A stretch of DNA of 64,000 nucleotides from Pseudomonas sp. MYb327 (GTDB lineage Bacteria; Pseudomonadota; Gammaproteobacteria; Pseudomonadales; Pseudomonadaceae): the NCBI RefSeq assembly GCF_040438925.1, contig NZ_CP159258.1, positions 3,486,001 to 3,550,000 on the forward strand. Direction: 5' to 3'. Made by a program: the position numbers and the translations under genes. The notes under the pieces are model-generated. The model did no database searches. It worked only from the letters and a program-made list of their open reading frames with translations, and was not told the DNA's origin. Below are positions 7,972 to 17,465 of this stretch, one piece after another (the stretch's first letter is position 1; every line of letters starts with the position of its first letter).

Positions 7972-10029
7972 TCAAACCAGATGCAATGCCGTCAACAGCA
8001 TGTCGATCGCCTTGATACCCACGAACGGCACCAAAATCCCGCCCACCCCATAGATCAACAGGTTGCGTCGCAACAACGCCGCCGCACTCGCCGCTTGCAC
8101 CCGCACACCGCGCAATGCCAATGGAATCAACACCACGATGATCAAGGCGTTGAACACGATGGCCGAGAGAATCGCGCTCTGCGGACTGCTCAGGTGCATG
8201 ACGTTCAGCACACCCAACTGCGGATAGATCGCGGCAAACAGCGCCGGCAGAATCGCGAAGTACTTGGCAACGTCGTTGGCGATGGAAAACGTGGTCAGCG
8301 CGCCACGGGTCACCAGCAATTCCTTGCCGATCTGCACCACGTCCAGCAATTTGGTCGGGTCGCTGTCGAGGTCGACCATGTTTGCCGCTTCGCGAGCGGC
8401 TTGCGTGCCGTCGTTCATCGCCATGCCGACGTCAGCCTGGGCCAGGGCCGGGGCGTCGTTGGCACCGTCGCCGCACATGGCGACCAGGCGACCGTCGTTC
8501 TGCTCGTGACGAATGCGCGCCAGTTTTTTCTCCGGCGTGGCTTCGGCCAGCACGTCGTCCACCCCCGCCTCGGCGGCGATCGCCGCTGCGGTCAGCGGGT
8601 TGTCGCCGGTGACCATGACCGTGCGAATCCCCAGTTTGCGCAGTTCGGCGAAACGCTCGCGGATGCCGGGCTTGACCACGTCCTTGAGGTGAATCGCACC
8701 GAGCAGTTTGCCGTCGGCACAGACCAGCAACGGAGTGCCGCCGCTCTGGGCGATCTTGTCGATTTCACGGGACAGCGCCGCAGCCAGATCAGCCCGTTCG
8801 AGGCCAACGAAAGCCAGCAACGAATCCACTGCACCCTTGCGATACACGCGGCCCTGGTAGTCGACTCCGGACAGCCGGGTTTCGGCGCTGAACGGTACGG
8901 CTGTCAGCAGTTCAGCGGACGGCTCGGACTGAGGATGAATACCGCGCAGGAACTCAACGATGGACTTGCCTTCAGCGGTTTCGTCGGCCAGGGAGGCGAA
9001 CAGCGCGCCTTCCGCCAATTCCTTGCTGCTCACACCTGGCGCGGCATACACCGCGGTGCAACGGCGGTTACCGAAAGTGATGGTGCCGGTCTTGTCGAGC
9101 AACAGGACGTGCACGTCCCCCGCCGCTTCCACGGCGCGACCGGACTTGGCGATCACGTTCAAGCGCACCAGACGATCCATCCCGGCGATACCGATGGCCG
9201 ACAACAGGCCACCGATGGTGGTCGGGATCAGCGTGACCAATAACGCCACCAGGAACACCAGCGGCAGGCTGCCGTTGGCGAAGTGGGCGAACGGTTGCAG
9301 GGTCACGACCACCAGCAGGAAGATCAAAGTCAGGCCGATCAACAGGATGTCGAGCGCCACTTCGTTCGGGGTTTTCTGGCGCTTGGCGCCTTCGACCAGA
9401 GCGATCATGCGATCGAGGGTTGATTCACCAGGGTTGGCGGTGATCTTCACCAGCAGCCAGTCGGACACCAGTCGCGTGTTGCCGGTGACGGCCGAGCGGT
9501 CGCCGCCGGATTCGCGGATCACCGGTGCGGACTCACCGGTAATCGCCGCTTCGTTGACTGCCGCGATGCCTTCGATCACCTCGCCGTCGCCAGGAATCAT
9601 CTCCCCCGCTTCGACGCGCACCACATCGCCCTTGCGCAGGCTGGTGGCCGGTACGACTTGAAAAGTACCGTTGCTGGTTTTGCGCCGGGCACTCAAACCT
9701 TCGCTGCCGGCCTTGAGGCTGTCGGCGCGGGCCTTGCCGCGACCTTCGGCCAGTGCTTCGGCGAAGTTGGCGAACAGCACGGTGAACCACAGCCACAGGG
9801 CGATTTGCGCGGCAACGAAGGTTGGCACCGTCGTGTCGGGAATGAAGCACAGCACGGTGGTCAGGATTGCGGTCAGCTCGACCACCAGCATCACCGGCGC
9901 ACGTTGCAATTGCCGTGGGTCGAGCTTGACGAAGGCTTGCACCAACGCCGGGCGCCACAGGGCCGAAATTGCGGTTTTCGGTTGTTCCGGCGCCTTGACG
10001 ACGGCGGCTTTAGTTGCGGGCATATTCAT
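7972..10029 (-). CDS. kdpB: Potassium-transporting ATPase subunit KdpB
   Basis: P-type ATPase catalytic subunit, 685 residues from the start used. Visible: actuator motif TGES ([10 protein letters not shown]), phosphorylated Asp in [13 protein letters not shown] (about 312), nucleotide-domain KGA, the hinge [10 protein letters not shown] and [15 protein letters not shown], and about seven hydrophobic segments. It hydrolyses ATP to drive potassium uptake with KdpA. AAGGAG stands 6 bases before the ATG at 10029; an ATG at 10032 is also in frame. It follows kdpA by a few bases. Confidence 0.96.
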   Translation of the reverse strand: MNMPATKAAVVKAPEQPKTAISALWRPALVQAFVKLDPRQLQRAPVMLVVELTAILTTVLCFIPDTTVPTFVAAQIALWLWFTVLFANFAEALAEGRGKARADSLKAGSEGLSARRKTSNGTFQVVPATSLRKGDVVRVEAGEMIPGDGEVIEGIAAVNEAAITGESAPVIRESGGDRSAVTGNTRLVSDWLLVKITANPGESTLDRMIALVEGAKRQKTPNEVALDILLIGLTLIFLLVVVTLQPFAHFANGSLPLVFLVALLVTLIPTTIGGLLSAIGIAGMDRLVRLNVIAKSGRAVEAAGDVHVLLLDKTGTITFGNRRCTAVYAAPGVSSKELAEGALFASLADETAEGKSIVEFLRGIHPQSEPSAELLTAVPFSAETRLSGVDYQGRVYRKGAVDSLLAFVGLERADLAAALSREIDKIAQSGGTPLLVCADGKLLGAIHLKDVVKPGIRERFAELRKLGIRTVMVTGDNPLTAAAIAAEAGVDDVLAEATPEKKLARIRHEQNDGRLVAMCGDGANDAPALAQADVGMAMNDGTQAAREAANMVDLDSDPTKLLDVVQIGKELLVTRGALTTFSIANDVAKYFAILPALFAAIYPQLGVLNVMHLSSPQSAILSAIVFNALIIVVLIPLALRGVRVQAASAAALLRRNLLIYGVGGILVPFVGIKAIDMLLTALHLV

Positions 10030-10039
10030 CATCAGCTCC

Positions 10040-11734
10040 TTAGAAGCCCAAACTCAGATGTTCAGCAATCGGACCCAGCGCCAGCGTCGGCAGGAAGGTC
10101 AAACCGCCCACCAGCAAAATGGTCACGGTCAGCAAGGTCACGAACAGCGGGCCGTGGGTCGGGAAGCTGTTCTGGCCGATCGGTGCGGTTTTCTTCATCG
10201 CCAGGCTGCCGGCCAGGGCCAGTACCGGGAGGATGTAGCCGAAGCGACCGATCAACATGCCCAGGCCCAGCATCAGGTTGTGAAACGGCGTATTGGCGCC
10301 GAATCCACCGAACGCGGAACCGTTGTTGGCACCGGCCGAGGTGTAGGCGTAAAGCAACTGACTGAATCCGTGGGCGCCGGGGTTGCTCACCGAGGCCACC
10401 GGACCTGGCAGGCTCGCGGCAATCGCGCCGAGCACCAGCACACCCACCGGCATCACCAGCAACGTCACCACCAGCAATTGCACTTCCCTGGCCTGTAGTT
10501 TTTTGCCGAGGTATTCCGGGGTGCGGCCGATCATCAGGCCGGCGAGGAATACGGCGATCAACACGTTGAGCAACATCCCGTAGAGCCCGGCACCGACGCC
10601 GCCGAAAATCACTTCGCCGACCATCATGTTGACCAGCGCGACCATGCCGCTCAGCGGGTTGAGGCTGTCATGCATGCCGTTGACCGAGCCGTTGGACGCC
10701 GCCGTGGTGGTCACCGACCACAACACCGTGGCCGTGGTGCCGAAGCGTGCTTCCTTGCCTTCCAGCGGTGCAGTCTGTTCGACGGCGGCGTTGTTCAGGG
10801 TCGGGTTCGGTTGGTATTCAGCCCATAGCGACGTAGCACCGCCGATCAGGAACAGCGCCAGCATGCAGGCGATGATCGCGCGGCTCTGACGCAGGTCCTT
10901 GACGTAGTGGCCGAAGGTGAACACCAGTGCCACCGGGATCAGGATGATTGACGACACTTCGAACAGATTGCTCCATGCCGTCGGGTTTTCGAACGGGTGC
11001 GCCGAATTGACACCAAAGAAGCCCCCACCGTTGGTGCCCAGTTGCTTGATCGCAATCTGGCTGGCGGCCGGGCCGAGCGGGATCACCTGATCGACGCCTT
11101 GCAGGGTCACGGCATTCACGTATTGCGCGAAGGTTTGCGGCACGCCCTGCCACACCAGATACAGCGCCAGCAGCAGGCATAGCGGCAGCAGGCCGTAGAG
11201 GGTGGCGCGGGTCATGTCGACCCAGAAGTTGCCCAGGGATTGAGTGGACTTGCGACCGATGCCACGGCACAGCGCAACCAGTACAGCGAGGCCGGTGGCG
11301 GCGCTGACGAAGTTCTGCACGGTGAGGCCGACCATCTGGCTCAGGTAGCTCAGCGACGCTTCGCCGCTGTAGGCCTGCCAGTTGGTGTTGGTCATGAAAC
11401 TGATGGCGGTGTTGAACGCCAGTGTCCACTCCTGGCCCGGCAGGTTTTGCGGGTTGAGGGGCAAGTGGTCCTGGAAGAGCAAAATCGCAAACAACAACAA
11501 AAAACCCGCGAGGTTAAAGGCGAGCAAAGCCAGGGTGTATTTCTGCCAGCTCTGCTCAGCCTGCGGATCAACGCCGGCCACCCGATAACAGCCTCGCTCC
11601 ACCGGACCAAGGATCGGCGTCAACCAGGTGCGCTGACCTTCCATGACCTTGTAGTAGAAGCGCCCAAGGAGCGGCGCCGGGACCAATACCAGCGCAAAAA
11701 ATGCGAGGATCAGCCAATAGTCATAACTGTGCAT
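10040..11734 (-). CDS. kdpA: Potassium-transporting ATPase subunit KdpA
   Basis: 564 residues, ten or so membrane segments, with selectivity-filter-like loops typical of the KdpA channel subunit ([49 protein letters not shown]). It binds and translocates potassium and is energised by KdpB. The family-typical N terminus [10 protein letters not shown] supports the ATG at 11734. It sits 8 bases downstream of kdpF and 10 bases upstream of the kdpB start, in the order kdpF-A-B-C. Confidence 0.96.
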   Translation of the reverse strand: MHSYDYWLILAFFALVLVPAPLLGRFYYKVMEGQRTWLTPILGPVERGCYRVAGVDPQAEQSWQKYTLALLAFNLAGFLLLFAILLFQDHLPLNPQNLPGQEWTLAFNTAISFMTNTNWQAYSGEASLSYLSQMVGLTVQNFVSAATGLAVLVALCRGIGRKSTQSLGNFWVDMTRATLYGLLPLCLLLALYLVWQGVPQTFAQYVNAVTLQGVDQVIPLGPAASQIAIKQLGTNGGGFFGVNSAHPFENPTAWSNLFEVSSIILIPVALVFTFGHYVKDLRQSRAIIACMLALFLIGGATSLWAEYQPNPTLNNAAVEQTAPLEGKEARFGTTATVLWSVTTTAASNGSVNGMHDSLNPLSGMVALVNMMVGEVIFGGVGAGLYGMLLNVLIAVFLAGLMIGRTPEYLGKKLQAREVQLLVVTLLVMPVGVLVLGAIAASLPGPVASVSNPGAHGFSQLLYAYTSAGANNGSAFGGFGANTPFHNLMLGLGMLIGRFGYILPVLALAGSLAMKKTAPIGQNSFPTHGPLFVTLLTVTILLVGGLTFLPTLALGPIAEHLSLGF

Positions 11735-11742
11735 AGCCGCTC

Positions 11743-11832
11743 CTAGTTCCGGTCCGCGCGCAACAGCGCAACCAACAGATAAATGAACAGCCCCACTGCC
11801 AACAGCAGTGACACCCCGTCCAGAACGCTCAT
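11743..11832 (-). CDS. kdpF: KdpF small membrane subunit
   Basis: A 29-residue frame, MSVLDGVSLLLAVGLFIYLL then VALLRADRN, is one hydrophobic helix with a basic end. This matches KdpF, the stabilising peptide of the KdpFABC complex, in size, composition and position directly before kdpA. The coding strand has GGAG upstream of the ATG at 11832. It is too short for routine gene calling. Confidence 0.9.
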   Translation of the reverse strand: MSVLDGVSLLLAVGLFIYLLVALLRADRN

Positions 11833-11918
11833 GGAAGTTCTCCGTGTTACGGCGTATTTGCCGCGTGTGCAGCCATTGTCGGGAGGGAGGCTGTAAAGGA
11901 ACGAGATCGAGGGCTGTG

Positions 11919-11943
11919 GCGGGGCATAAAGAAAGCGTAAAGA
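11919..11943 (-). promoter_or_regulatory. Candidate KdpE operator upstream of kdpFABC
   Basis: On the coding (minus) strand the sequence reads TTTACGCTTTCTTTATG followed by CCCCGCC. As I recall it, the E. coli kdpFABC operator is TTTATACTTTTTTTACA followed by CCCCGCC, so two TTTA-type half-sites and the GC-rich flank both match. It lies about 90-110 bases before the kdpF start, appropriate for a KdpE-activated promoter. No -10 element was assigned with certainty. Confidence 0.6.
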
Positions 11944-11982
11944 GTGGGTTTATGCGGGCGTTACAGCGGTTTCCGGACGGGC

Positions 11983-12079
11983 CTCATCGCGGCCAAGCCC
12001 GGCTCCCACAAGTTCAGCGGTGGAATCAGATTCTGCGGCTGGCTCAAATCCTGTGGGAGCTGGCTTGCCAGCGATGGCG
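11983..12079. repeat. REP pair upstream of the permease
   Basis: CTCATCGCGGCCAAGCCCGGCTCCCACA (11983-12010, in two parts) faces TGTGGGAGCTGGCTTGCCAGCGATGG (12052-12077). The left copy has diverged from the right. Confidence 0.8.
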
Positions 12080-12247
12080 GCATTGCAGGCGACAACGCTC
12101 TCTACTGGTGCGCTAAAAGATAGCCATCACGCTACGAACATCCCCGAAACGACACCATTTCACGCTTTACGACTGCCATCACAACACTGGCACGCCCACT
12201 GCACACGCCCTCCCCCGAGCTTTCCAAACCGTTCAGGGAGCAAACGC

Positions 12248-13612
12248 ATGAACACACAACTCAAACCCACGCTGGGCACGCTGCACCTGTGGGGCATTGC
12301 GGTCGGACTGGTGATTTCCGGGGAGTACTTCGGCTGGAGTTACGGCTGGGGCGTGGCCGGGACGTTGGGGTTTCTGGTGACCTCGTTCATGGTCGCTACC
12401 ATGTACACCTGTTTCATTTTCAGTTTTACCGAACTGACCACCGCGATTCCCCATGCCGGCGGTCCCTTCGCCTACAGCCGCCGCGCCTTCGGCGAGAAAG
12501 GCGGATTGATCGCCGGACTGGCGACACTGATCGAATTCGTCTTCGCCCCGCCGGCCATTGCCTTGGCCATTGGTGCCTACCTCAACGTGCAATTCCCGGC
12601 CCTTGATCCGAAACACGCGGCGGTCGGCGCCTACATCGTGTTCATGGGCTTGAACATCCTCGGCGTGAAACTCGCGGCGACGTTCGAACTGGTGGTCTGC
12701 GTGCTGGCCGTGGCGGAATTGCTGGTGTTCATGGGCGTGGTCGCCCCCGCCTTCAGCTTCAGCAACTTCGCCCTTAATGGCTGGGCCGGTTCCGATGTGT
12801 TCGGCGCACCGGCGATTGCCGGGATGTTTGCTGCAATTCCTTTCGCCATCTGGTTCTTCCTCGCCATCGAAGGTGCCGCCATGGCGGCTGAAGAAGCCAA
12901 GGACCCAAAACGCACGATTCCCAAGGCGTACATCAGCGGTATCCTGACGTTGGTGTTGCTGGCGATGGGCGTGATGTTCTTTGCCGGCGGCGTCGGCGAC
13001 TGGCGCACCCTGTCGAACATCAACGACCCGCTGCCACAAGCGATGAAAACCGTGGTCGGCGAAAGCTCCGGCTGGTTGCATATGTTGGTGTGGATTGGTC
13101 TGTTCGGGCTGGTGGCGAGTTTCCACGGGATCATTCTTGGTTATTCGCGGCAATTTTTCGCCCTGGCACGCGCCGGTTACCTGCCGGCGTCCCTGGCCAA
13201 GTTGTCGCGATTCCAGACTCCACACCGGGCGATCATTGCCGGTGGCGTGATCGGCATCGCCGCGATTTACAGCGATGGCTTGATCAACCTCGGCGGCATG
13301 ACGCTGACAGCGGCGATGATCACCATGGCGGTGTTCGGCGCCATCGTCATGTACATCATGAGCATGCTCAGCCTGTTCAAACTGCGCAAAACCGAACCGA
13401 ACCTGGAGCGGACCTTCCGCGCGCCGTGCTACCCGCTGGTGCCTTTCATTGCACTAGCGTTGGCGGTGGTGTGCCTGATCGCGATGGCGTGGTTCAACCT
13501 GCTGATCGGGCTGATCTTCATCGGCTTCATGGCGGCGGGTTTCGTGTACTTCATGCTCACCGCGCAGTTGCGTGCCGATGCGCCGGCGGATGCGATGCTG
13601 ACCGGGCTCTAA
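12248..13612 (+). CDS. eat: Ethanolamine permease-type APC transporter
   Basis: 454 residues with about twelve hydrophobic segments and the amino-acid/polyamine/organocation (APC) fold. N-terminal GIAVGLVISGEYFGWSYGW and the middle IEGAAMAAEEAKDPKR are typical of the ethanolamine permease (Eat) branch. It would import ethanolamine or a related amine at the inner membrane. AGGGAGCAAACGC precedes the ATG at 12248. In other pseudomonads this permease is often next to eutBC; those genes are not in the window, so substrate assignment rests on the family alone. Confidence 0.8.
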   Translation: MNTQLKPTLGTLHLWGIAVGLVISGEYFGWSYGWGVAGTLGFLVTSFMVATMYTCFIFSFTELTTAIPHAGGPFAYSRRAFGEKGGLIAGLATLIEFVFAPPAIALAIGAYLNVQFPALDPKHAAVGAYIVFMGLNILGVKLAATFELVVCVLAVAELLVFMGVVAPAFSFSNFALNGWAGSDVFGAPAIAGMFAAIPFAIWFFLAIEGAAMAAEEAKDPKRTIPKAYISGILTLVLLAMGVMFFAGGVGDWRTLSNINDPLPQAMKTVVGESSGWLHMLVWIGLFGLVASFHGIILGYSRQFFALARAGYLPASLAKLSRFQTPHRAIIAGGVIGIAAIYSDGLINLGGMTLTAAMITMAVFGAIVMYIMSMLSLFKLRKTEPNLERTFRAPCYPLVPFIALALAVVCLIAMAWFNLLIGLIFIGFMAAGFVYFMLTAQLRADAPADAMLTGL

Positions 13613-13735
13613 ACAGTCGCGGTGCTGCTGTCATATCAGGCATAGAATGGAACCACTGCGAAAATTAATCGCTCGAAGTGGTATGCACGATCGATTGGCG
13701 AATCCGCCAATCGGCCTGCCCTTAAGGAGAGCCCT

Positions 13736-13903
13736 ATGCCCTGGTATGCCTGGTTGATTTTGATCGTTGCGATCGGCTCCATCGTTGGCGGTTTGATGAT
13801 GCTGCGCGACACTGCCACCAAGGTTGATCTGACCGAGGAACAACGTCGACGCGTAGCCGAGCGCAACGCGGAAGCGGATGCCAAGGATGCGCAGGACCGC
13901 TAG
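13736..13903 (+). CDS. DUF2897 family small membrane protein
   Basis: 55 residues: MPWYAWLILIVAIGSIVGGL forms one membrane helix, then a highly charged tail (DLTEEQRRRVAERNAEADAK). This matches the small DUF2897 proteins of pseudomonads, whose function is unknown. AAGGAGA at 13724-13730 gives ideal spacing to the ATG. The gene is too short for ordinary open-frame lists. Its stop is followed at once by a REP pair. Confidence 0.8.
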   Translation: MPWYAWLILIVAIGSIVGGLMMLRDTATKVDLTEEQRRRVAERNAEADAKDAQDR

Positions 13904-13910
13904 TCACACA

Positions 13911-13992
13911 AGATCAAAAGATCGCAGCCTTCGGCAGCGCCTACGTTGTTGTATTTCGACTCTGTAGGCGCTGCCGAAGGCTGTGATCTTTT
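13911..13992. repeat. REP pair
   Basis: AGATCAAAAGATCGCAGCCT with TCGGCAGCGCCTAC (13911-13944) faces TGTAGGCGCTGCCGAAGGCT plus GTGATCTTTT (13962-13991). Same family as 1037-1091. Confidence 0.88.
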
Positions 13993-14115
13993 AACTGTTA
14001 CTGCTTTCCAATCCGACTTGTCCATGAGCAAGCCATTCAGCACCAGGCTTTACAGACGTTTCAAACAGGTTCGACGCATCTGCATGCTTTTTAGAAGTAG
14101 AAGTACAGTCACCAT

Positions 14116-14129
14116 CCAATTTTCATTGG
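14116..14129. promoter_or_regulatory. Inverted repeat before the TetR gene (possible operator)
   Basis: CCAAT-TTTC-ATTGG is a perfect 5-base inverted repeat 32 bases before the TetR start, in the promoter zone. Autorepression by TetR proteins at such palindromes is common; the assignment here is inference. Confidence 0.3.
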
Positions 14130-14160
14130 TTAATATGGCGCATTGATGTGGAGATATCAG

Positions 14161-14718
14161 ATGCGTTACTCGCAGGACCATAAAGCCCAGACCCACCAAC
14201 GCATTATCAAGGAAGCTTCGGAACGCTTTCGCCGTGACGGTATCGGTGCGACCGGCCTGCAACCTTTGATGAAAGCACTGGGCTTGACTCACGGTGGCTT
14301 TTACTCGCACTTCAAGTCCAAGGATGAGCTGGTCGAAAAAGCCTTGCAGGCCGCAGGCGATCAAGTCGCCAGCGTTTGCGCCGAGCTGTTCGCTCAGGAT
14401 CGCCCACTGGAAGCGTTCATCAATGCCTATTTGTCTGAATGGCATCAGACCTCGCCCCATGAAGGCTGCCCACTGCTGACCATGTCATCGGAACTCGGCA
14501 TGCGCGGGCAGCCGAGCCCTACCTCTGACGAAGTGCTCAACGCGCGACTTCAACAAATACAAAGTGCACTCGAAGGTGAAAACACTGTGGACCGCAGCAT
14601 CGTCATCATGTCGACGCTGGTCGGGGCATTGTTGCTTTCACGCAGCGTCGAGAACCCCGAACTGGCCCGGCAGATTCTCGACGTCACGCGCGACCACCTG
14701 AACCAGTCTCAGGGCTAG
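14161..14718 (+). CDS. TetR/AcrR family transcriptional regulator
   Basis: 185 residues. N-terminal helix-turn-helix (about 12-58) with HQRIIKEASERFRRDGIGAT and the recognition part LTHGGFYSHFKSKDELV, typical of TetR repressors of the YxaF/AcuR-like type. The C-terminal ligand domain is less conserved; HTSPHEGCPLLTMSSELG includes a Cys that can be redox- or electrophile-sensitive in relatives. GGAGA lies 6 bases before the ATG at 14161. It converges with the ketosynthase gene: their stop codons share the palindrome CTAG at 14715-14718. It probably controls the adjacent SDR-ketosynthase pair, by position only. Confidence 0.85.
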   Translation: MRYSQDHKAQTHQRIIKEASERFRRDGIGATGLQPLMKALGLTHGGFYSHFKSKDELVEKALQAAGDQVASVCAELFAQDRPLEAFINAYLSEWHQTSPHEGCPLLTMSSELGMRGQPSPTSDEVLNARLQQIQSALEGENTVDRSIVIMSTLVGALLLSRSVENPELARQILDVTRDHLNQSQG

Positions 14719-15989
14719 CCCTTCCACCGCTTGAACAGCACGCTGGCATTGACACCACCAAACCCGAAGCCGTTTGACAGTGCGTATTCGATGGCCATCG
14801 GTCGAGCCTGGCCGTGAACGATGTCTACGCCTTGGGCAGCAGGGTCCGGGTTTTCGAAGTTGAGGGTCGCCGGGACGATTTGATCCCTGATTGCCAGCAG
14901 CGTGAAGATCGCTTCGATCCCACCAGCTGCACCGAGCAAATGCCCGGTCGCGGATTTGGTCGATGTCACCGCAATCTTGTTTTCCGCACCAAACAACGAC
15001 TTGATCGCCGCCAGCTCCCCCAGGTCACCGACCGGCGTCGAAGTCGCATGCGCATTCAGATGCTGAACCTGTTCCGGCGAGATTCCCGCCTGAGCCAATG
15101 CCAGGGACATTGCGCGGCGAGCACCGCTGCCATCCTCCGGCCCTGCGGTGAGGTGATAGGCATCTGCGCTGGTGCCGTAACCGACCAGTTCCGCCAGTGG
15201 CTGAGCGCCTCGGGCCAAGGCATGCTCCAGTGACTCGATTACCAGCAGCCCCGACCCCTCGCCCATGACAAAGCCATCACGATCACGGTCGAACGGCCGC
15301 GAGGCGCGCTCCGGAGTGTCGTTGTAACCGCTGGACAAAGCACGCGCCGCCGCAAACCCGGCAAGGCTGACCCGATCGATCGCGGCTTCTGCACCACCAC
15401 ACACCGCAATGTCCGCTTCGCCGGAACGAATCAAACGCGCCGCATCGCCAATCGCCTGAACCCCGGCCGCACAGGCTGTCACCGGTGCACCGAGCGGGCC
15501 TTTGAAACCGTGCTGGATCGACACATGCCCCGCCGCCAGGTTGACCAGGAACGACGGGATGGTGAACGGCGACAAACGCCGCGGACCACGACTGTCAGTG
15601 GTGCGCACCGCATCGGCAATTGCCCCGAATCCACCAACGCCAGATCCGATAATGGTTGCCGTGCGTTCCTGGTCTTCGGCGCTTTGTGCTTGCCAACCGG
15701 CTTGCTCCAGCGCCTGGCGCGCCGCTTCCATGGCAAACAGAATGAAGCGATCCATCTTCTTCTGTTCTTTAGGCGGCGTCGCCCGGTCCGGATCGAAACC
15801 AGCCTCCGAGTCATCGATTATTGTCGGAACCGCTCCGCCAACCTTGGCCGGTAGATCAGCGACCACTTCCTCCGGCAAATTGCGCAACCCTGAACGCCCG
15901 GCCAACAGCCGCGCCCAGACAGCTTCGACCCCGCTACCCAGCGGAGAGACCAGCCCCATACCCGTTACAACCACTCGACGATCACTCAT
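14715..15989 (-). CDS. Beta-ketoacyl-ACP synthase II-like (FabF paralogue)
   Basis: 424 residues of the KAS II fold with the full Cys-His-His catalytic set: Cys173 in VTACAAG, His314 in NAHATSTPVGD, His350 in KSATGHLLGAAGG. It would condense malonyl-ACP with an acyl primer. The housekeeping fabF normally sits with fabG, acpP and pabC; here there is no ACP and the neighbours are an SDR and a TetR gene, so this is probably a specialised paralogue. GAGGAAG precedes the ATG. It lies 32 bases downstream of the SDR gene and is likely cotranscribed with it. Confidence 0.87.
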   Translation of the reverse strand: MSDRRVVVTGMGLVSPLGSGVEAVWARLLAGRSGLRNLPEEVVADLPAKVGGAVPTIIDDSEAGFDPDRATPPKEQKKMDRFILFAMEAARQALEQAGWQAQSAEDQERTATIIGSGVGGFGAIADAVRTTDSRGPRRLSPFTIPSFLVNLAAGHVSIQHGFKGPLGAPVTACAAGVQAIGDAARLIRSGEADIAVCGGAEAAIDRVSLAGFAAARALSSGYNDTPERASRPFDRDRDGFVMGEGSGLLVIESLEHALARGAQPLAELVGYGTSADAYHLTAGPEDGSGARRAMSLALAQAGISPEQVQHLNAHATSTPVGDLGELAAIKSLFGAENKIAVTSTKSATGHLLGAAGGIEAIFTLLAIRDQIVPATLNFENPDPAAQGVDIVHGQARPMAIEYALSNGFGFGGVNASVLFKRWKG

Positions 15990-16021
15990 ACCGCAACTTC
16001 CTCGTTCCGATGCCTGGCGCT

Positions 16022-16816
16022 TTACTTGTAACGCGCGGCGGCTTTGCTTTTCGAAAGGTTGGGTGCCAGGACATGACGCGCTGCCACGAAGGCATCCCAG
16101 TCGGCGGCATCCGGCAACGAAGGAATGGTGATCAACTCACCCTGATCCAGCCCCGACAGCGATGCATCAACCATCTCCCCCGCTTCCATGACCATATCAG
16201 CAGGGATCTGTGAAGGGTCGATACCGGATCGCTCCCAGATTTCAGTACGTGTTACACCTGGCAAAACAGCCTGGACCTTGACCCCGGTGCCGTCGAGCTC
16301 GGCGTTCATCGATTGGGTCAAGCTCAATACGTAAGCCTTACTGGCGCTGTAGGTTGCATTGAAACGCTCAGGAAACAACGCCACCACCGATGCAATGTTG
16401 ATGATCGTCCCACGGCCTGCCTTGGCAAAACTGGCCGCTGCAGCAGCTGCCAATCGCGTGACCGCTGTGACGTTCAACTGAATCATTTGCTCCAGCTGAT
16501 CGGTATCGGCATTGCCTAACAAGCCATCTGCCGCCACACCGGCATTGTTAAGCAACAGGCTGATGCTTGAGTCGCTGCGCAGACGCTGCTCAAGCTTGAG
16601 CACATCGTCCTTCTTTGTCAGATCCGCCTTGAGCACTTCGACCTGAACGCCATGCTCAGTGCGCAATTTGCTAGCCGCCTCCTCCAACCGCTGTTGATCG
16701 CGGGCAACCAACAACAGATCGAAACCCCGCGCCGCCAGACGCTGCGCGTAAATCGCCCCGATACCGGAGGAAGCTCCGGTAACGAGGGCAGTGCCTTGGG
16801 ACTTGTGAGAATTCAT
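16022..16816 (-). CDS. Short-chain dehydrogenase/reductase
   Basis: 264 residues, classical SDR: NAD(P) motif TGASSGIG (about 13-20), NNAGVA, catalytic Ser in NIASVVALFPERFNATYSASK with YSASK giving Tyr and Lys. The sequence resembles generic 3-oxoacyl reductase-like SDRs. AGGAGC lies 6 bases before the ATG at 16816; a longer frame to 16876 lacks a signal. First gene of a two-gene unit with the KAS II gene, suggesting reduction of a ketoacyl product or fatty-acid-derived modification; the substrate is unknown. Confidence 0.85.
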   Translation of the reverse strand: MNSHKSQGTALVTGASSGIGAIYAQRLAARGFDLLLVARDQQRLEEAASKLRTEHGVQVEVLKADLTKKDDVLKLEQRLRSDSSISLLLNNAGVAADGLLGNADTDQLEQMIQLNVTAVTRLAAAAAASFAKAGRGTIINIASVVALFPERFNATYSASKAYVLSLTQSMNAELDGTGVKVQAVLPGVTRTEIWERSGIDPSQIPADMVMEAGEMVDASLSGLDQGELITIPSLPDAADWDAFVAARHVLAPNLSKSKAAARYK

Positions 16817-16884
16817 GGCTGTGCTCCTGAAAGATACGGGGAAATAAACATGCGACTGAGTTTCAAAACGCTGCACGTGAATTT

Positions 16885-16923
16885 ATTATAGGCATAATTT
16901 AAACAGCGTATGATAGCCGTAAT
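16885..16923 (-). promoter_or_regulatory. Promoter region of the SDR gene with two similar 14-base sites
   Basis: On the plus strand ATTATAGGCATAAT (16885-16898) and ATGATAGCCGTAAT (16910-16923) match at 10 of 14 positions and start 25 bases apart. On the coding strand the first contains TATAAT, a good -10 element. Tandem sites overlapping a promoter suggest regulator binding, perhaps by the nearby TetR protein (inference). Confidence 0.35.
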
Positions 16924-16970
16924 TTTTAAAAGCCCGACGGAATGCACTACCGCGCGACGTTCGCCGGAAT

Positions 16971-16996
16971 AAAAAAAGGCCGGTCAATGACCGGCC
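16971..16996 (-). terminator. Rho-independent terminator after the ComEA-like gene
   Basis: On the minus strand a perfect stem GGCCGGTCA-T-TGACCGGCC (16978-16996) is followed by seven T residues. It lies 21 bases past the ComEA-like stop, as expected for an intrinsic terminator. Confidence 0.92.
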
Positions 16997-17017
16997 CCTT
17001 GGCGTTGAATAATCAGC

Positions 17018-17353
17018 TTAGTTCACTTCCAGCTTCTCGCGATTGCGATCCAGGATCGCCTTGCCAATCCCCTTCACTTCCAGCAACTCATCCACCGAAG
17101 CGAACGGCCCGTTGGTTTCACGATATGCAACAATCGCTTTGGCTTTCGCTTCGCCAATTCCCGACAACTCTTTTTGCAGCGTGGAAGCATCGGCACCGTT
17201 GAGATCAACTTTGCCCGATGGCGCAGTCACAGAAGCGTGCTCTGCCACAGTTACATTGCTGGACTCCGACTTAACCGCAGGAGCCGAAACAGCGGCAATT
17301 GAGACGCTAGTAAGCAGGGCAAAAACCAGGGAGTTGAAAAAGCCAGTACGCAT
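17018..17353 (-). CDS. ComEA-like helix-hairpin-helix protein
   Basis: 111 residues. N-terminal signal-like segment (FFNSLVFALLTSVSIAAVSA), then a ComEA-type helix-hairpin-helix pair: KVDLNGADASTLQKELSGIG and FASVDELLEVKGIG. Such domains bind DNA non-specifically; exported versions act in DNA uptake. GGAGCG precedes the ATG at 17353, so longer frames are not used. A strong terminator follows. In pseudomonads this small gene commonly lies just downstream of wbpM, as here, and marks the edge of the O-antigen locus. Confidence 0.87.
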   Translation of the reverse strand: MRTGFFNSLVFALLTSVSIAAVSAPAVKSESSNVTVAEHASVTAPSGKVDLNGADASTLQKELSGIGEAKAKAIVAYRETNGPFASVDELLEVKGIGKAILDRNREKLEVN

Positions 17354-17383
17354 AAATGACGCTCCATGACATCGATTGAGAAA

Positions 17384-17402
17384 GCAGCTTTTCCGAAGCT
17401 GC
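17384..17402 (-). other. Stem-loop between wbpM and the ComEA-like gene
   Basis: A perfect 7-base inverted repeat GCAGCTT-TTCCG-AAGCTGC. Read on the minus strand it is followed by TTTCTC, a weak terminator-like context about 64 bases past the wbpM stop; alternatively it is part of the ComEA leader. Confidence 0.4.
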
Positions 17403-17408
17403 CCCCCA

Positions 17409-17436
17409 AACTTAGGCGATGTCTGGAGCCTGTCAA
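17409..17436 (-). promoter_or_regulatory. Candidate promoter of the ComEA-like gene
   Basis: On the minus strand a perfect -35 TTGACA (17431-17436) stands 16 bases before TAAGTT (17409-17414), a poor -10. The distance to the start codon is suitable. Weakly supported. Confidence 0.35.
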
Positions 17437-17465
17437 AAATGTGTCCGTTACAGGATGTGAAACAA

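Larger units (their letters stand above)
11833..12247. other. Intergenic region between kdpF and the permease
   Basis: 415 bases with no credible gene, between divergent kdpF and eat. It holds the kdp promoter side with a KdpE-like operator (11919-11943) and an imperfect REP pair (11983-12079). The remaining stretch before 12248 carries the permease leader, with AGGGAGCAAACGC just before its ATG. Confidence 0.7.

Noticed and set aside
7852..9243. A 463-codon plus-strand frame opposite kdpB
   Set aside because: Shadow of kdpB; it starts within a REP element.
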